Part shown: one piece after another, positions 52,545 through 60,247 of the stretch
How positions within the stretch are numbered: position 1 is the first letter of the stretch
Layout: every line of letters begins with the position of its first letter
From: Sphingobacteriales bacterium 46-32
Lineage (GTDB): Bacteria; Bacteroidota; Bacteroidia; Chitinophagales; Chitinophagaceae
NCBI GenBank assembly: GCA_001898485.1
Contig: MKTY01000020.1
Span: forward strand, 682,001-746,000
Length of the DNA: 64,000 bases
Direction of reading: 5' to 3'
Notes under the pieces: generated by a model
Database searches by the model: none
What the model saw: the letters and a program-made list of their open reading frames with translations, nothing else
Told to the model about the DNA's origin: nothing
Translations under genes and position numbers: made by a program

Positions 52545-53020
52545 AGCGGCGGGGGTTCTATTCCAAACTGGCGCAGGTGGTGCAGGGCGTGTTTGTATAA
52601 TAACTGCACATTTTCTTCAAAATTAAGATCACCAAAAAATGGGTTACGGGTTGTGCGCAATGGCGCATCTTCAAATGCCCGGAAGAAATAAATCAGTTCT
52701 GCCTGCAATGCGCTGATGGCGGCCTGTGGGGTATTGTACCGGAGTGTTCGCGGGTCTTCGGGTAGTAATGGGTTGCGGAGATTTTCCTTAAATGGTTTAT
52801 CACTCATCAAAAATTGCCGCATCCGGGGCAGTTGCGCGGGCGTTGTAACCAATTGATCAATCTTCAGCCGTCCGCTGGCGACTGGTATTGCATCAAAAGC
52901 CAGGTGTTCGATCATCTGCTGCACAGACATCCTGCCCCAGCGTGGCGGGGTTTTCGGATCCAGCTGCTGCAAATAGCGAATCAGTTGCGCACGTAGGAAG
53001 TTTTCCCTGGCAAGGCTCAT
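52541..53020 (-). CDS. DUF1569/DinB-like small helical protein
   Basis: 159 residues, entirely helical. MSVQQMIEHLAFD near residue 31 and YKHALHHLRQFG at the end supply His residues placed as in the DinB-like four-helix family (DUF1569). Those proteins bind a metal through three histidines; only two are obvious here. It has no signal peptide. Function unknown. The next gene upstream is adk, 29 bp away. Confidence 0.6.
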   Translation of the reverse strand: MSLARENFLRAQLIRYLQQLDPKTPPRWGRMSVQQMIEHLAFDAIPVASGRLKIDQLVTTPAQLPRMRQFLMSDKPFKENLRNPLLPEDPRTLRYNTPQAAISALQAELIYFFRAFEDAPLRTTRNPFFGDLNFEENVQLLYKHALHHLRQFGIEPPPL

Positions 53021-53049
53021 GATGGCGAGCGATTAGAAAGCAAAGTTAA

Positions 53050-53628
53050 TTAGCGGATCTTCTTTTCGATCTGGCTGCTGAGACGGCCGAAGATTTCATC
53101 GATGGTACCCATACCATCAACATTCACCACTTTTTTCAGTTTTGAATAGTGTGCAGCCACCGGCAATGTCTCTTTTTTATATACGTCCTGGCGTTTGCGC
53201 TGGATGTTTTCATCTGCATCATCTGACCGGCCAGAAGTCTTGCCGCGGTTTATAAGACGGGAAATCAGTTCCTCTTCATTTACTTCGAGGAACAATACCA
53301 GGCTGATAGCCGATTTTTTCAGCTCAAGCAGCTTATCAAGCGCCTCTGCCTGGGCTTCGGTGCGGGGAAAGCCATCAAACAGAAAGCCGCGGGCTTCTGC
53401 ATTGGCATCCAGTGCCGAACTGATCATACCAATCACTACTTCGTCCGGAACCAGCTGGCCTTTGTCAATAAACTGTTGTGCTTCAATTCCCAGAGGTGTT
53501 TTCATTTGACGCTCTTTTCGCAGCAGATCACCGGTAGAAAGGTGGACAAGTCCATATTTTTCAACGATTTTCTCCGACTGAGTACCTTTTCCGCTACCGG
53601 GAGGGCCAAAAAGAATCAAATTAAACAT
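53050..53628 (-). CDS. adk: Adenylate kinase
   Basis: 192 residues from ATG 53628; the frame opens further upstream at 53769 but homology begins MFNLILFGPPGSGKGTQSEK. P-loop GPPGSGKGTQ, NMP-binding STGDLLRKE, FDGFPRTEAQAEALD, and a short LID (SRLINRGKTSGRSDDADENI) with no zinc cysteines. It interconverts 2 ADP and ATP + AMP. The short LID is the normal form in this phylum. Confidence 0.95.
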   Translation of the reverse strand: MFNLILFGPPGSGKGTQSEKIVEKYGLVHLSTGDLLRKERQMKTPLGIEAQQFIDKGQLVPDEVVIGMISSALDANAEARGFLFDGFPRTEAQAEALDKLLELKKSAISLVLFLEVNEEELISRLINRGKTSGRSDDADENIQRKRQDVYKKETLPVAAHYSKLKKVVNVDGMGTIDEIFGRLSSQIEKKIR

Positions 53629-53808
53629 AAGCCTTATGTATCCTTGGTGAGAAACAAATATACAGTACCGGGGGTTAAAAACCGGCGTTATTACAGGTTT
53701 TATGAAAACCACAGTTGTTGCCAATGTGTTAATCCTCCTGTGCAGGTTGATCACGTCCAAACCATGCAAACAAGCATCCCGTACATTTGTTAAACAGTAA
53801 GAGTGATT

Positions 53809-54381
53809 ATGCGCATTTTAAAAACGATACTGGTACTGGCCTGGATCACAGGCCTGCAGCAATGCAGTTATTCTCAGTCAACCAGTACACCTTCAAATCA
53901 GGCAACTATGGACAGCAGCAAAAAAGATAACCCCGTTTATTCCCGTACAGACACTTCCCAGGTCAATATGACGGAAGAGCAATGGCAAAAGGTTTTGCCA
54001 AAAGACGTATACTATATTGCCCGGCAAAAGGGAACAGAACGTCCCTGGAGCAGTAAGTATGAAAATTTTTCAGAAAAAGGCACCTATTACTGTGCGGCCT
54101 GTGGTAATGCACTTTTCAGAAGTGATACCAAGTTTGAAAGTGGTTGTGGCTGGCCGAGTTTCTATGAGCCTGTCAGTAAAGGCAGCATCATCTATACACC
54201 CGATCATACACATGGTATGGACCGCACCGAAGTACAGTGCGGCCGTTGCAAAGCTCATCTCGGTCACGTATTTGACGATGGCCCTCCCCCAACCGGTCTG
54301 CGCTATTGTATAAATGGAGTCGTTCTCGATTTTGCCAAAGCAAAAGAAGCGGAGAAAAAGTATGAGGAGAAGAAACCTTGA
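53809..54381 (+). CDS. msrB: Peptide-methionine (R)-S-oxide reductase, lipoprotein form
   Basis: 190 residues from ATG 53809; GTG 53803 is in frame. N-terminal signal with lipobox ITGLQQC. The MsrB domain starts at MTEEQWQKVLPKDVYYIARQ. The zinc site is CAACG and CGRCK, with GCGWPSF, and the catalytic cysteine in RYCINGVVLDF. It repairs methionine sulfoxide in exported proteins. Surface location is inferred from the lipobox. Confidence 0.93.
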   Translation: MRILKTILVLAWITGLQQCSYSQSTSTPSNQATMDSSKKDNPVYSRTDTSQVNMTEEQWQKVLPKDVYYIARQKGTERPWSSKYENFSEKGTYYCAACGNALFRSDTKFESGCGWPSFYEPVSKGSIIYTPDHTHGMDRTEVQCGRCKAHLGHVFDDGPPPTGLRYCINGVVLDFAKAKEAEKKYEEKKP

Positions 54382-54383
54382 TC

Positions 54384-54536
54384 TGATGTGCTGATTTGCT
54401 AATGTGCTAATGACGGTTAGATTGTTTATCAGGATATCAACTCATACAATTGAAATTCTTTAGTCAGTTTGTTCCAATATTGAATTTTCAAACAACCCAT
54501 TAGCACATTAGCAAATCAGCACATTAGCACATTCCT
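54384..54536. repeat. Octad-word inverted element with 26-nt perfect arms
   Basis: The left arm 54387-54412 is the words TGTGCTGA, TTTGCTAA, TGTGCTAA and a final TG. The right arm 54498-54523 is its perfect reverse complement, then further words to ~54533. The 85-nt interior differs from the copies flanking alkA. It lies between msrB and the aminotransferase, both rightward. Confidence 0.85.
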
Positions 54537-54548
54537 CATATTATTGGT

Positions 54549-54556
54549 TATTTTTG
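54549..54556 (+). promoter_or_regulatory. -7 box (TAnnTTTG) of the aminotransferase gene
   Basis: TATTTTTG fits TAnnTTTG and is 17 bp before the ATG. No partner at -33 was clear; the region is occupied by the repeat arm. Confidence 0.4.
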
Positions 54557-54572
54557 CGGCAAACTACGTGGT

Positions 54573-55829
54573 ATGAAACTGTCGCATTTATCTGAAACAC
54601 TGATTGGTTCTGAAATTGTAAAGCTGGGTGCCGATATCCGGGAGAAGATCCGTCAGGGTGATAAAATATACAATTTCACTGTTGGCGATTTTGACCCTTC
54701 CATTTTTCCTATTCCCAAAGAGCTGGAAGATGCGGTAGTAGAAGCCTACCGTCGTCACTTTACCAATTATCCTGCGGCAGAAGGCAATCTCGATCTCCGC
54801 GATGCCATCACTGCTTTCACACGCGATACCGAAGGGCTTTCTTATCAGAATAATGAAATACTGGTAGCATCAGGCGGACGCCCGCTGATCTATGCAGTAT
54901 TCCGGGCTATCTGCGATGCAGGCGACAAAATAATTTATGCAGTGCCCAGCTGGAACAATAATCACTACACGCATTTTGTAGGTGGAGAGCATGTGGTGGT
55001 AGAAGCTACCGAAGCCAATAAATTCATGCCCACAGCGGCCGACATTGCTCCACACATAAAAGGCGCTACATTGATTGCGCTTTGTTCTCCGCAAAACCCC
55101 ACCGGCACTACTTTCCGCAAAGAAGACCTCGAAGCTATCTGCGACCTGGTGCTGGCAGAAAATAAATCGAGAGGTGCCGGCGAAAAGAAACTTTACCTGA
55201 TGTATGACCAGATGTACTGGCATCTTACTTATGGCGATATCAAACATTATAATCCGGTATCGCTGCGCCCCGAAATGCGCGAATACACTATTTATATTGA
55301 TGCCATCAGCAAGGTATTTGCGGCTACAGGCGTACGGGTGGGCTGGAGTTTTGGACCTGCTGCAGTCATCAGTAAAATGAAAGCGATTCTTACGCATGTA
55401 GGTGCCTGGGCACCCATGGCCGAGCAAAAAGCGGTAGCTTATTATCTGGGCAACCGCGCCGCTATTGACCGTTTTCTGACTCATTTTAAAGGAGAAGTTT
55501 CAGAACGGCTGACCCGCATTTATACCGGACTGACCGGACTTAAAAATGAAGGCCTCCCTGTGGATGCTATTGCACCGGAAGCAGCCATTTATCTTACGAT
55601 AAAAATTGATGCGGTTGGCAAAACCACCGCAGATGGCAAAAAACTGGATACACAGGGCGATGTAACCGCCTATATCCTTAACGAAGCCAAACTGGCCGTT
55701 GTGCCTTTTTATGCATTCGGCGCCAGCCGCCAGTCGGCCTGGTACAGACTGAGCGTGGGTACCTGTAAAAAAGAAGAGATCGATGCCATGATCAGCCAGT
55801 TGCGCAAAGCCCTGCAGCAGCTGTCCTGA
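54573..55829 (+). CDS. Class I/II pyridoxal-phosphate aminotransferase
   Basis: 418 residues. YNFTVGDFDPSIFPIP opens the fold; the region around FTNYPAAEGNLDLRDAI, ASGGRPLIYAVFRA, CSPQNPTGTTF, YDQMYWHLTY, and the PLP lysine in IDAISKVFAATGVRVGW follow. This resembles aspartate-type aminotransferases of fold type I, but the amino donor cannot be assigned. It stands alone with a strong terminator just after the stop. Confidence 0.9.
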   Translation: MKLSHLSETLIGSEIVKLGADIREKIRQGDKIYNFTVGDFDPSIFPIPKELEDAVVEAYRRHFTNYPAAEGNLDLRDAITAFTRDTEGLSYQNNEILVASGGRPLIYAVFRAICDAGDKIIYAVPSWNNNHYTHFVGGEHVVVEATEANKFMPTAADIAPHIKGATLIALCSPQNPTGTTFRKEDLEAICDLVLAENKSRGAGEKKLYLMYDQMYWHLTYGDIKHYNPVSLRPEMREYTIYIDAISKVFAATGVRVGWSFGPAAVISKMKAILTHVGAWAPMAEQKAVAYYLGNRAAIDRFLTHFKGEVSERLTRIYTGLTGLKNEGLPVDAIAPEAAIYLTIKIDAVGKTTADGKKLDTQGDVTAYILNEAKLAVVPFYAFGASRQSAWYRLSVGTCKKEEIDAMISQLRKALQQLS

Positions 55830-55844
55830 GTCAGGCTGATAAAC

Positions 55845-55875
55845 AAAAAAGCCACTGTAAACAGTGGCTTTTTTT
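55845..55875. terminator. Strong bidirectional rho-independent terminator
   Basis: AAAAAAGCCACTG, loop TAAA, CAGTGGCTTTTTTT. It serves the aminotransferase gene on the plus strand and the 55874 gene on the minus strand; its last bases reach that gene's stop codon. Confidence 0.95.
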
Positions 55876-56116
55876 AATTCTTATTAATAAGAAATTGAAA
55901 CGGCCGCAACTCCGAAAACCGGATGGCCTTTAAGATCTTTTTAGGATTGGAGGTAATCCGCAACCGGTTAACCAGCTCATGTGCACGGCAAAAATGCTCA
56001 TCACTTTCTGCTTCGTGCAGAATGTGGTTGAGGCATTCCACTTCCTGATCAATGGCCTGTTGGCTCATGAACTCATTCTTCAACAATACAAGCAGGTCGC
56101 GATTGGGAATCTTCAT
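55874..56116 (-). CDS. Small conserved-looking protein, unknown
   Basis: 80 residues, charged and helical (LLKNEFMSQQAIDQEVECLN, ESDEHFCRAHELVNRLRI). It follows the 48-residue lipoprotein by 13 bp and ends in a strong terminator, so both are likely one small transcription unit. No family recognised. Confidence 0.55.
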   Translation of the reverse strand: MKIPNRDLLVLLKNEFMSQQAIDQEVECLNHILHEAESDEHFCRAHELVNRLRITSNPKKILKAIRFSELRPFQFLINKN

Positions 56117-56129
56117 CGCCGGTTATTTT

Positions 56130-56276
56130 TTAGTAGCCAGACATTCCTTTAGTGTTCGGACAACCGCAGCCACCTCCTCCTTTGCCTGTACCGGAATAAT
56201 AGTTTCTGTTGCATGCGCTGAACAGGACCATTCCTGCAAAGAGAAGCAGAAGTGTTATCGTTTGTGTTTTCTTCAT
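56130..56276 (-). CDS. 48-residue lipoprotein with GGGGCGCP motif
   Basis: ATG at 56274-56276 to TAA at 56130-56132. Sequence begins MKKTQTITLLLLFAGMVLF, lipobox FSAC, then NRNYYSGTGKGGGGCGCP and NTKGMSGY. Signal, lipobox and a compact Gly/Cys tail are well formed, and the stop is directly followed by the next gene. It is shorter than most annotation cut-offs. The GCGCP...KGMSGY tail recalls tiny Bacteroidota lipoproteins without known function. Confidence 0.75.
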   Translation of the reverse strand: MKKTQTITLLLLFAGMVLFSACNRNYYSGTGKGGGGCGCPNTKGMSGY

Positions 56277-56336
56277 AGACTGAATTTCTAAATTAAAACT
56301 ATTTTACAAACAAATTAGTATACCCGGAAATTAAAA

Positions 56337-57473
56337 ATGTCAAAAATTGCCCCGGATCAGGAATTTACGGCCACCCCGCTTCGGAAACCACGGGTGCTGG
56401 TTGCACCACTCGACTGGGGGCTGGGTCACGCTACACGCTGTATTCCCATTATTTACGAACTGCTTGAACAGGGTGCCTCGGTGTGGCTGGCTGCAGAAGG
56501 TGCTCAGGCTGATCTGTTAAAAACTGAATTTCCTGACCTCCCCATTCTCCCTTTGCGGGGATATGAGGTGCGCTACAGCCGCCAGGCACGTCATTTTACC
56601 CGTACCATGCTGGCACAATTGCCCCGCATCAGCCGGCGTATAAACCAGGAACATCACTGGCTGAAGGCCATGATGCAGCAATACCACTTTGATCTGGTGC
56701 TGTCAGACAACCGCTATGGGCTCTATCACCCGGATGCCTATTGCATTCTTATCACACATCAGCTGCAAATACAACATCATTGGGGCAATAAAGTTAAACA
56801 GCTGTTGCGCCGCTGGCATTACAGCCGCATCAGCCGTTTCCGGGAATGCTGGGTACCCGATCTCCCCAGACCCGATGACCTGGCTGGTGAACTGGCCCAT
56901 CCGGCAGCGATGCCCGATATACCCGTTTATTATATCGGTCACCTGTCGAGATTAAAACCAGTTACAACCAGTATACTACCCCGGCATTTGTTTATTTCTC
57001 TTTCCGGCCCTGAGCCGCAGCGAACGTTGCTGGAAGAAAAAATCATTGAGCAGATCAGCCATTATGCAGGCACAGCTGTCATCGTACGCGGTCTGCCCCA
57101 GGCGTCCCGTTATATTCCGTCTACCGGAGATATTCGTTTTTATAATCATCTCGACAGCCGCGACTATGCCGCAGAAATGCAAAAAGCTCAGTGGGTAATC
57201 AGTCGCAGCGGATACAGCACAATCATGGATATTGCCCGTATGGGCAAAGAGTCAATTCTCATACCCACACCCGGTCAAACGGAGCAGGAATATCTTAGCT
57301 GGTATCTGCAGCAAAAACATTGGGCGCTGGCCGGCAACCAGGATACATTTGACCTTAACGAATTGCTGGCGGAAGCAAAGCGGTTTCCGTATAATATGTC
57401 CGCAGGTAAAGAAAACAGGTTGAAAGAAGAAATAACACGACTGGTCGAAAGATATAAAGGTATAAAGGTATAA
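56337..57473 (+). CDS. MurG-like glycosyltransferase (GT28 C-domain type)
   Basis: 378 residues, GT-B. VLVAPLDWGLGHATRCIPII opens the N-domain in the manner of MurG and MGDG synthases; FDLVLSDNRYGLY; donor side with ISLSGPEPQRTLL and WVISRSGYSTIMDIARMG ... PTPGQTEQEYLSWYL. It probably uses a nucleotide sugar on a lipid or soluble acceptor. The last codons (RYKGIKV) are encoded by octad words, so the repeat has supplied the end of the gene. Divergent from the small lipoprotein. Confidence 0.85.
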   Translation: MSKIAPDQEFTATPLRKPRVLVAPLDWGLGHATRCIPIIYELLEQGASVWLAAEGAQADLLKTEFPDLPILPLRGYEVRYSRQARHFTRTMLAQLPRISRRINQEHHWLKAMMQQYHFDLVLSDNRYGLYHPDAYCILITHQLQIQHHWGNKVKQLLRRWHYSRISRFRECWVPDLPRPDDLAGELAHPAAMPDIPVYYIGHLSRLKPVTTSILPRHLFISLSGPEPQRTLLEEKIIEQISHYAGTAVIVRGLPQASRYIPSTGDIRFYNHLDSRDYAAEMQKAQWVISRSGYSTIMDIARMGKESILIPTPGQTEQEYLSWYLQQKHWALAGNQDTFDLNELLAEAKRFPYNMSAGKENRLKEEITRLVERYKGIKV

Positions 57474-57531
57474 AGGTTGTTCCTGCATACATACCCTTTG
57501 CCTTCAGCCCTTCACCTTCTACCTGTTCTTC
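57452..57531. repeat. Word array overlapping the glycosyltransferase stop
   Basis: 8-nt words GATATAAA and GTATAAAG repeated from 57452 run through the stop codon at 57471-57473. The pyrimidine counter-arm (57492-57530) reaches the SixA-type gene's stop. The genes are convergent. Confidence 0.65.
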
Positions 57532-58010
57532 GGGTAATCAAAAAACCAGAATTCTTTTTCAGCTTCAGGAAACTGGCTCCACCGTGTAATAGGGATTTTT
57601 ACAGCGAAAATGCCGCAGGTGGGAATATTGTCGATGCGTATATTAGTCAGTTGATTGGCAAAATCGGTAAGTCCGTTGTTGTGCGAGAAAACCGCAACGA
57701 AATCGTGTTCATCGTTTACCCGGCTTATGACCTGTGAAAATACAGATGGGGTTGCCAGGTATAACTCCTGTATCCAGTCAATTTTTGTACGGGGATAGTC
57801 GAGTTCTTCGGCAAAGATTTCAGCAGTTTTGCGGGCCCGTTTGGCAGGACTGGCCAGCAGGGCATCGGGTTTAAGCCCTTTCTCCCTGATCCGTTGCGCC
57901 ATCATGGGTGCATCACGTTTACCTCTGTCATTGAGAGGACGATCAAAGTCCTGGATGGAAAAATCGTTCCAACTGCTTTTGGCGTGCCGTATTAACATGA
58001 GTGTTTTCAT
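57519..58010 (-). CDS. SixA-type histidine phosphatase
   Basis: 163 residues. RHG motif LMLIRHAKSSWND with phospho-accepting histidine, LNDRGKRDAPMMAQR, LASPAKRARKTAE, and the second histidine in AVFSHNNGLTDF. It matches SixA-like phosphohistidine phosphatases, which dephosphorylate HPt domains or PTS proteins. Substrate here is unknown. It lies between two convergent or leftward neighbours with word arrays at both ends. Confidence 0.9.
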   Translation of the reverse strand: MKTLMLIRHAKSSWNDFSIQDFDRPLNDRGKRDAPMMAQRIREKGLKPDALLASPAKRARKTAEIFAEELDYPRTKIDWIQELYLATPSVFSQVISRVNDEHDFVAVFSHNNGLTDFANQLTNIRIDNIPTCGIFAVKIPITRWSQFPEAEKEFWFFDYPKNR

Positions 58011-58022
58011 CGCAAAAGCGAT

Positions 58023-58100
58023 TAAAGGTAAAAGGATGAAGGTATAAAGATAGAAGGATTGGGGCCTTATAGCTTTCTCCTTTTACCTTTCACCATTCTC
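58023..58100. repeat. Heptad-word inverted array between PurF-like and SixA-type genes
   Basis: The left arm (58024-58058) is words AAAGGTA, AAAGGAT, GAAGGTA, TAAAGAT in 7-nt phase. The right arm (58073-58100) is the pyrimidine complement, reaching the PurF-like stop. Confidence 0.65.
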
Positions 58101-59946
58101 AATAGCCCCGTACATTTTTCCCTTCCATATAATTCATAAACGCCCGGTTTACTACACGGTTACCGCCTGGGGTGGGGTAATTGCCGGTAAAGTACCAGTC
58201 GCCCGGATTATTGGGACAGGACTTGTGCAGGTTTTCGATTGTCTGGAAGATAACCTCTACAGGAATATCCAGCCCTTCGGGTGTAATGAGCTGCGCTACT
58301 TTGGCTGAGATCTCTTCGGCAGTAAATTGCTCGTACAGGCGACAGACAACATTCTCTGTATGCAGCTCATTGGTAGCCTGCAGTTGCTTGCAGCGATCCA
58401 GCATTTCCTGCAGTACATCGGCCTGACCGCGGTCTTTCAGTAATTCTACCGCAGCATTAAACGCCACAAAGTCGCCCATTTTGCTCATATCGATACCATA
58501 ACAATCGGGATAGCGTATTTGCGGAGAGGATGAGACAACAATGATTTTTTTGGGTTTGAGACGGGAAAGCATGCGAACAATACTTTCGCGCAGCGTTGTA
58601 CCGCGTACGATAGAATCATCGATTACCACCAGTGTGTCTTCATTTGGGCGCACCGTGCCGTAAGTGATATCATACACGTGCTGCACCATCTCATTGCGGC
58701 TGGCATCTTCGGTAATAAAGGTGCGCATTTTCACATCCTTGATGGCGATCTTTTCGAGACGAACCCGGCGGTTGATAAGCTCCTGCAGTTTTTCTGGATC
58801 TACATCACGCCCCCAGGAAACGATGCGTTCCAGCTTTATTTTATTCAGGTAGTCTTCCATGCCTTTTACAAGACCGTAAAAAGCAACTTCTGCCGTATTG
58901 GGGATAAATGAAACAATTGTATTCTTCAGGTCGTAATCAATTGCCTTCAGCACCTGCTCACTCAGGTTATGACCAAGAGCGGTACGCTCGCGATATATCT
59001 TTTCGTCGCTGCCGCGTGAGAAGTAAATGCGTTCAAAGCTGCACGCTTTACGCTCTTTGGGTTCCAGGACCTGGTCAAATTCGATCTTACCGTTCTCATC
59101 TACGATCAATGCCTGACCGGGCATCAGTTCTTTCACCTCATTTTCACCAACATTGAATGTGGTGCGGATGGCAGCGCGTTCAGAAGCTGCTACAACCACT
59201 TCATCGTCTATATAATAATAAGAAGGTCTGATGCCATGCGCATCGCGGAAAACAAAGCCCACGCCACTACCGGTAAAACCACCCACATGAAAACCTCCGT
59301 CAAAAATGGGCAATGTAGTGCGCAGCACTTTTTTGATATCCATTTTATCGGGCGATACCTCATCTTCTGCACAAAGGTGTTTGTGCATGAGCTCGATCAT
59401 CGCTGCCAGGTCGCTGAAACGCATGGTCTCACTCGGTTCTTTGCCTACAAGCGTAAACAGTTCATCTGTATTAACAATATTGAAATTGCCGGCAAGAGCC
59501 AGGTTGCGGGCAGGAATCGTATCACGATTGATAAAGGGATGGCAGTATTCCAGCTTATTTTTCCCCTGTGTGCCATAGCGCAGATGCCCCAGCAGCACTT
59601 CTCCCAAAAAATTCACGTGTCCTTTCATGAGCCCCGGATGATTGCGTATACCGGGATGATATTTTTCCAGTTCTTCTACCTCCTGGCCCACCTGCTGAAA
59701 AATATCGGCAATGGCCTGAGGTGCATTGCTGCGTTTACGCGACATAAACGGATAACCAGGCTCCACATTCAGTTTCAGTGTGGCTATGCCCGCACCGTCC
59801 TGTCCGCGGTTATGCTGCTTTTCCATTAGCAGGTAGAGCTTATTAAGGCCCCACATGACTGTTCCGTAGCGTTGCTGATAGTATGAAAACGGTTTCCTTA
59901 ACCTGATGAATGCCAGGCCGCATTCGTGCTTTATAGGATCGCTCAT
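58099..59946 (-). CDS. Amidophosphoribosyltransferase-like protein (PurF family, long Bacteroidota form)
   Basis: 615 residues from ATG 59946; the earlier Met at 59970 adds 8. The class II glutaminase nucleophile is Cys9 in IKHECGLAF, so removal of 8 residues is needed, as in PurF propeptides. QHNRGQDGAGIATL, GHLRYGTQGKN, then the PRTase domain with PRPP loop TLVVIDDSIVRGTTLRESI. It is ~120 residues longer than ordinary PurF (~500). It may duplicate, or differ in function from, the canonical PurF, which is not in this window. Confidence 0.88.
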   Translation of the reverse strand: MSDPIKHECGLAFIRLRKPFSYYQQRYGTVMWGLNKLYLLMEKQHNRGQDGAGIATLKLNVEPGYPFMSRKRSNAPQAIADIFQQVGQEVEELEKYHPGIRNHPGLMKGHVNFLGEVLLGHLRYGTQGKNKLEYCHPFINRDTIPARNLALAGNFNIVNTDELFTLVGKEPSETMRFSDLAAMIELMHKHLCAEDEVSPDKMDIKKVLRTTLPIFDGGFHVGGFTGSGVGFVFRDAHGIRPSYYYIDDEVVVAASERAAIRTTFNVGENEVKELMPGQALIVDENGKIEFDQVLEPKERKACSFERIYFSRGSDEKIYRERTALGHNLSEQVLKAIDYDLKNTIVSFIPNTAEVAFYGLVKGMEDYLNKIKLERIVSWGRDVDPEKLQELINRRVRLEKIAIKDVKMRTFITEDASRNEMVQHVYDITYGTVRPNEDTLVVIDDSIVRGTTLRESIVRMLSRLKPKKIIVVSSSPQIRYPDCYGIDMSKMGDFVAFNAAVELLKDRGQADVLQEMLDRCKQLQATNELHTENVVCRLYEQFTAEEISAKVAQLITPEGLDIPVEVIFQTIENLHKSCPNNPGDWYFTGNYPTPGGNRVVNRAFMNYMEGKNVRGY

Positions 59947-60065
59947 GAGATTTGTTGCGGAAAGGCGCAAAGGTAGTTTATTTCATGCAAGCAAAAGACA
60001 GGAAGAATGGTTAGGGTTTGTTAATGATATTAAATAACTGAAAATCAAAAATTTAAACTTCCTTA

Positions 60066-60245
60066 CATGTGCTGATGTGCTGATATGTCAATGTGCTGAT
60101 GCTGGGTACAGGATTATAATAAAACTGCCGGCTAAGCCGGCAGTTCAACTTTGACATTCTAATAATATTACGACTGAATACTCACAAAAGCCGGTTCTCT
60201 GAATACTACATTAGCACATCAGCACATTAACCCATTAGCACATTG
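60066..60245. repeat. Octad-word inverted element with hairpin interior
   Basis: The left arm from 60068 is TGTGCTGA, TGTGCTGA, TATGTCAA, TGTGCTGA. The right arm 60209-60245 is the reverse complement with an AACCC interruption, still in 8-nt phase. The interior holds the terminator at 60123-60145 and is otherwise unlike the alkA-flanking copies. It fills most of the 301-bp gap 59947-60247. Confidence 0.8.
60123..60145. terminator. Hairpin terminator of the SurA-type gene
   Basis: AACTGCCGGC (60123-60132), loop TAA, GCCGGCAGTT (60136-60145): a perfect 10-bp stem. On the minus strand TTATTAT follows. It lies inside an octad-word element. Confidence 0.8.
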
Positions 60246-60247
60246 TT

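Noticed and set aside
53629-53769. 47-residue N-terminal extension of adenylate kinase
   Set aside because: Homology starts exactly at MFNLILFGPPG; the upstream part has no coding character.
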